A stretch of 9,137 bases of DNA from Acidobacteriaceae bacterium (lineage in GTDB: Bacteria > Acidobacteriota > Terriglobia > Terriglobales > Acidobacteriaceae), in the NCBI GenBank assembly GCA_025929125.1, contig JAICMT010000038.1, positions 1 through 9,137 of the forward strand, written 5' to 3'. Shown piece after piece: positions 6,729 through 9,137 of this stretch. The position numbers were made by a program, and so were the translations under genes. The first letter of the stretch is position 1. Every line of letters starts with the position of its first letter. Under the pieces are notes generated by a model. The model worked only from the letters and a program-made list of their open reading frames with translations. It ran no database searches and was not told where the DNA came from.

Positions 6729-7580
6729 TCACGGATGCGCCGGCGGATCGAAGTAGTACGTCACGTTGATGCGGCTGCCTGCGTAAGCATCCGGAAGCGG
6801 TGGAAAACTGTCGATGCGGCGCACGGCGCCGAGCGCGGTCTGATCCAGCGTGGAGTCGCCGCTGGGCTGCATGATGCGGATGTTGGCCGGCGTTCCGTCG
6901 CGCTGGATGTCGAAATTGATGTACACGCGGTGGCCGGGCGCGTTGCCGTCGAGCAGGTTGGTGTACCACTGCGACGCTACTTTCTGTGTGATCTGCTGGA
7001 CGTAGTAGGCGAAACGGGAGCCGAAGGCCTGGTCGGAGACGCTGATGCTGGAGGTGCCGGCGCGGTTCTGGACGCTGCTCATCGCGATGCGGACTCCGGA
7101 GGTCTCGCCGGTGACCGCCTTGTTGGTGGGCGGCGTTGGCGTGGCGTGGGGCGCGGGCGTTGCGACCGGCGTGTTTTTTGCGATCTGCTTCGGGGGAGCG
7201 GTGGTTACCGTCTTCTCAGCCTTCTTCGGCTTGGGCGGAACCTTGGTCTGCTTCTCCGGGATGGGGATCGCGTCCGGCGGCGGCGCCTGCACGGCCTTGG
7301 GAGCGGGAGGCGCGGGCGCGGGGCTCGGGTTGTCGGTGGCGAGCACGTTGTCGGGGTTCATCGGCTGCTTGGACGGGAGAGGAATCGCGCTCACCATCGT
7401 CGCCTGGATGGAGCCGGCGGTCGCGTCGGCGGCGCCCCAGCGCTGACCGTTATGCGAGAACAGCGCCCACCCCGAGAGCAGCAGCGCGATGGCTGCGTGC
7501 AGGACGAAGGAGCCGGCGAACCCGCCGCCGAGCCTGCCTCCGGCCTGGATGGAGTGCCGGGTTGTGACCTGCGGTGCCAT
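6729..7580 (-). CDS. tolA: TolA-position energy transducer with TonB-like C-terminal domain
   Basis: This 283-residue bitopic inner-membrane protein has a short cytoplasmic N-terminus and one membrane helix (about 21-41). The helix holds Ser24 and His28 in SFVLHAAI, the S-x3-H pattern shared by TonB and TolA and needed to couple to the TolQR or ExbBD motor. A Pro/Ala/Lys-rich periplasmic linker follows (about 84-156, with runs such as PAPAPPAPKAVQAPPP and KVPPKPKK). The C-terminal domain (about 183-281) is of the TonB/TolA type, with VYINFDIQRDGTPANIRIMQ and ALGAVRRIDSFPPLP. Position between tolR and tolB makes it the working TolA. However, it lacks the long Ala/Lys-rich helical domain II of E. 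coli TolA (421 residues), and its linker resembles TonB instead. The ATG at 7580 lies 18 bases after the tolR stop; CGGACG is a weak ribosome site. Automatic annotation would probably call it 'TonB family protein'. Confidence 0.87.
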   Translation of the reverse strand: MAPQVTTRHSIQAGGRLGGGFAGSFVLHAAIALLLSGWALFSHNGQRWGAADATAGSIQATMVSAIPLPSKQPMNPDNVLATDNPSPAPAPPAPKAVQAPPPDAIPIPEKQTKVPPKPKKAEKTVTTAPPKQIAKNTPVATPAPHATPTPPTNKAVTGETSGVRIAMSSVQNRAGTSSISVSDQAFGSRFAYYVQQITQKVASQWYTNLLDGNAPGHRVYINFDIQRDGTPANIRIMQPSGDSTLDQTALGAVRRIDSFPPLPDAYAGSRINVTYYFDPPAHP

Positions 7581-7598
7581 CGCTTGCGTCGTCCGAGG

Positions 7599-8066
7599 CT
7601 ACTTCGCGCCGCCGCTGCTCTGTTCCAGCGGCTGGGTCACGATGCTGATGTTGGTGATGCCGGCGCGCTTGACGGCATCCATCACCGAGGCGAAGGCGCC
7701 GAACGGGACGCGCTCATCGGCGCGCACGTAGATGACCTGGTTAGCTGTGCTGGTGCGACCGGCGGCGCGGAGGTCCGAGGTGAGGTCGGTGAGATTGATC
7801 GGCGTGTCGTTGCCGCTGTTGCGGTTGGACTGCTGCAGGAAGATGTTTTGATTTTTGTCGATGGTGACGACGGTGCGCTGCTCGGTGAGCTGGGTGACGG
7901 TGCGGGTGTGAGGGACGGCCACGGTGATGCCAGACTGCAGGACGGGGGCGGTGAGCATGAAGATCAGCAGCAGCACCAGGACGACGTCGACGAGCGGGGT
8001 GATGTTGATCTCGGCGAGCGCGGTCTGGGTGCGCGCCGCGCCGCTGCTGCGCGCGGTGAAGGCCAT
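7599..8066 (-). CDS. tolR: Tol-Pal motor protein TolR (ExbD/TolR family)
   Basis: This 155-residue ExbD/TolR protein has a short cytoplasmic N-terminus and one membrane helix (about 25-43) with the proton-channel aspartate Asp27 in INITPLVDVVLVLLLIF. The aspartate is equivalent to Asp23 of E. coli TolR. The periplasmic domain (about 60-145) carries VVTIDKNQNIFLQ and QVIYVRADERVPFGAFASVM, the standard core of the family. It forms the stator-rotor unit with TolQ and passes proton-motive energy to the TolA-like protein. The ATG at 8066 starts one base after the tolQ stop (TAG-C-ATG), which suggests translational coupling. A GGAGG at 8077-8081 supports this start. The frame is open further upstream, but that would overlap the end of tolQ and add only Arg/Pro-rich sequence. 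The longer ORF, from 8165, is therefore rejected. Confidence 0.94.
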   Translation of the reverse strand: MAFTARSSGAARTQTALAEINITPLVDVVLVLLLIFMLTAPVLQSGITVAVPHTRTVTQLTEQRTVVTIDKNQNIFLQQSNRNSGNDTPINLTDLTSDLRAAGRTSTANQVIYVRADERVPFGAFASVMDAVKRAGITNISIVTQPLEQSSGGAK

Positions 8067-8067
8067 G

Positions 8068-8889
8068 CTAGAACGTCCTCCGGCGAGGCAGGGCGGCAAG
8101 CTCCTCGGGTGCCGGCGCAGGCGGTGTGGGGGACGTCGGTCCGGAGAGCATGGCTGCGTTTTCAATCGCGTTCAGCAGCTCGCGTCCGAAGTCATCCATG
8201 CGCGCGGCGAATTCGCGAAGCTGCGCGGTGAGCTGGTTGTATCCGATGACGGCGGGGATGGCGACGACGAGTCCGGCAGCGGTGGTGATGAGCGCCTCAG
8301 AGATTCCGGGAGCGACGGCGCGCAGCGTGGCGGCGCCGGCAGTGCCGAGGCCGTGAAAGGCATCGATGATGCCCATGACGGTGCCGAAGAGACCGATGAA
8401 GGGCGCGATGGCCGCGATGGAGGCGAGCCAGGTCATGCGCGATTCCATGGCGGTGAGCGCTTCGGAGGAGGCAGTCAGCGCGGCGCGCTCGAGGGCGGTG
8501 GGATTGCGCGGCAGTCCGCGGCCGCCGGTCTGGCGCTGGTACTCGTCGTTGATCTCGGTGAAGACGGGGACGAGCGGGCTGGGCTGGAACTGCTCGGCGA
8601 CGGCGGCAATTTCGGACAGCCGCCCGGATTTGCGGAAGACGCGCAGGAATCCGGCGCTCTCGCGGCGGGCCCGGCTGAAGGCCTTCCACTTGGAGAGCAT
8701 GAGCGCCCAGGAGACGAGGCTGGCGAGCAGGAGGATGGCCAGGACAGCGAAGGCGACGGTGCCTGAGTTGCGCACCATCTCGAGCAGAGCCGAACTGGAA
8801 GAGGTGGCCGGCGCCGAGGAGGGAACTACGTCGTCCTGAAAGAAAGCCAGAACGATGGCTGCGGGGGCGGACAGAACGGACAACATCAT
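8068..8889 (-). CDS. tolQ: Tol-Pal motor protein TolQ (MotA/TolQ/ExbB family)
   Basis: This 273-residue proton-channel protein has three membrane helices in the family pattern: about 44-66, 153-178 and 194-217. The conserved core is visible as SIAAIAPFIGLFGTVMGI and GISEALITTAAGLVVAIPAV. Thr170 and Thr203 correspond to the channel threonines of TolQ/ExbB helices 2 and 3. An N-terminal addition of about 40 residues precedes helix 1: a short hydrophobic stretch (8-17) and a Ser/Ala/Pro-rich part. The C-terminus also ends in a Pro-rich tail (about 250-262). E. coli TolQ is 230 residues and lacks both. Two adjacent ATGs at 8889 and 8886 are possible starts; neither has a recognisable Shine-Dalgarno site. 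It is the first gene of tolQ-tolR-tolA-tolB-pal-ybgF. No ybgC is next to it in the window. Confidence 0.93.
   Translation of the reverse strand: MMLSVLSAPAAIVLAFFQDDVVPSSAPATSSSSALLEMVRNSGTVAFAVLAILLLASLVSWALMLSKWKAFSRARRESAGFLRVFRKSGRLSEIAAVAEQFQPSPLVPVFTEINDEYQRQTGGRGLPRNPTALERAALTASSEALTAMESRMTWLASIAAIAPFIGLFGTVMGIIDAFHGLGTAGAATLRAVAPGISEALITTAAGLVVAIPAVIGYNQLTAQLREFAARMDDFGRELLNAIENAAMLSGPTSPTPPAPAPEELAALPRRRTF
8077..8081 (-). promoter_or_regulatory. Ribosome binding site of tolR
   Basis: GGAGG on the minus strand lies ten bases before the ATG at 8066, inside the last codons of tolQ. It decides for the internal ATG rather than an upstream start of the same open frame, and fits coupled translation of tolQ and tolR. 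Confidence 0.6.
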
Positions 8890-9137
8890 TAGCAGCTATT
8901 GTAAGTCGTGCGCGGCGGGGGCGCGGCTGCGGTGTACCGCTGTGGATACGGGCTGCGTGAATATCAACGACTTCCGAGAGAGGCTCTGGTGCGGGTTCCG
9001 GGGCGGGTTGAGTTTCCTGGGCTGGGTCATCGCGGAGGTTGGTGGAGGCGACCTGGAGGATGTAGGCGAGGAGTCCGGCACGTTTGAGGTCCATGCGGTT
9101 GGAGGCGAGCAGGGCGGCGAGTTCTCCGAGGGCGTGC
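8890..9137 (-). CDS. Conserved hypothetical protein, C-terminal part (5' end outside window, 3' end uncertain)
   Basis: The minus-strand frame entering at 9136 encodes a Leu/Ala-rich helical segment with KRAGLLAYILQVASTNL (from about residue 18 of the visible part). A Pro/Glu-rich tail follows (AQETQPAPEPAPEPLSEV). I recall C-termini like this in conserved acidobacterial proteins of unknown function that carry a cysteine/histidine-rich N-terminal part, but the diagnostic half lies outside the window. Third-position GC is high until about 8950 and then falls, as if the functional coding part ends near there. No stop occurs in this frame before 8297, deep inside tolQ. The true end may lie there, or a frameshift may have removed it; a neighbouring frame stops at 8896. 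I therefore give only the part up to the tolQ start. No function is proposed. Confidence 0.45.
8898..8903 (-). promoter_or_regulatory. Possible -10 element just upstream of tolQ
   Basis: TACAAT on the minus strand matches the TATAAT consensus at five of six positions and ends eight bases before the first tolQ ATG. A transcript starting the usual distance away would begin almost at the start codon, which fits the absence of a Shine-Dalgarno site there. I see no matching -35 element at 16-18 bases, where the sequence is GC-rich. The site is thus a weak candidate, and the operon may instead be read from further upstream. Confidence 0.2.

Noticed and set aside
6720..8231. A 503-codon open frame on the plus strand opposite tolR and tolA
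   Set aside because: It is antisense to well-recognised TolR and TolA proteins, is rich in Arg/Gly/Asp as expected for a GC-rich shadow frame, and resembles no family.
7924..8766. A 280-codon plus-strand frame opposite tolQ
   Set aside because: Gly/Asp/Glu-rich shadow of TolQ codons; no start signal or motif.

Overview
This 9.1 kb, GC-rich window looks like a chromosomal piece of a Gram-negative bacterium. A complete Tol-Pal cell-envelope operon fills the right two thirds on the minus strand, and a short plus-strand gene set fills the left third. The style of several proteins suggests an Acidobacteriota member: a TonB-like proline-rich TolA, a Pal with an extra Ig-like domain, a partial conserved hypothetical upstream of tolQ, and an aldo/keto reductase of a type I associate with polysaccharide loci. 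That assignment is inference from remembered families, not from a marker gene.

Left part, plus strand: the 3' end of a CgeB-like glycosyltransferase (1-357), 185 non-coding bases, then an aldo/keto reductase (543-1529). The reductase is joined by a 4-base ATGA overlap to an Nramp-superfamily metal transporter (1526-2782). The transporter lacks the canonical DPGN and MPH metal-binding signatures and instead carries DAGG and APW, as in the Nramp-related magnesium transporters (NRMT).

Middle: a MutT-type Nudix hydrolase (2825-3289, minus) converges on the transporter with 42 bases between them. It lies downstream of the Tol-Pal operon in the same orientation.

Right part, minus strand, in transcription order: the C-terminal end of an unknown conserved protein entering from the right edge, tolQ (8889-8068), tolR (8066-7599), a tolA/tonB-type gene (7580-6729), tolB (6701-5295), pal (5205-4435), ybgF/cpoB (4380-3379). 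TolQ and TolR form the proton-driven inner-membrane motor, and the TolA-like protein spans the periplasm. TolB and the lipoprotein Pal link the outer membrane to peptidoglycan. YbgF/CpoB couples Tol to peptidoglycan synthesis during division. A perfect 9-bp inverted repeat between pal and ybgF is the clearest non-coding element.

No mobile element, CRISPR array, tRNA or rRNA gene was seen, and I see no convincing undescribed multi-gene system. The points most worth a second look are the altered metal site of the Nramp protein, the extra domain in Pal, the pal-ybgF hairpin, and the unterminated reading frame that runs into tolQ.
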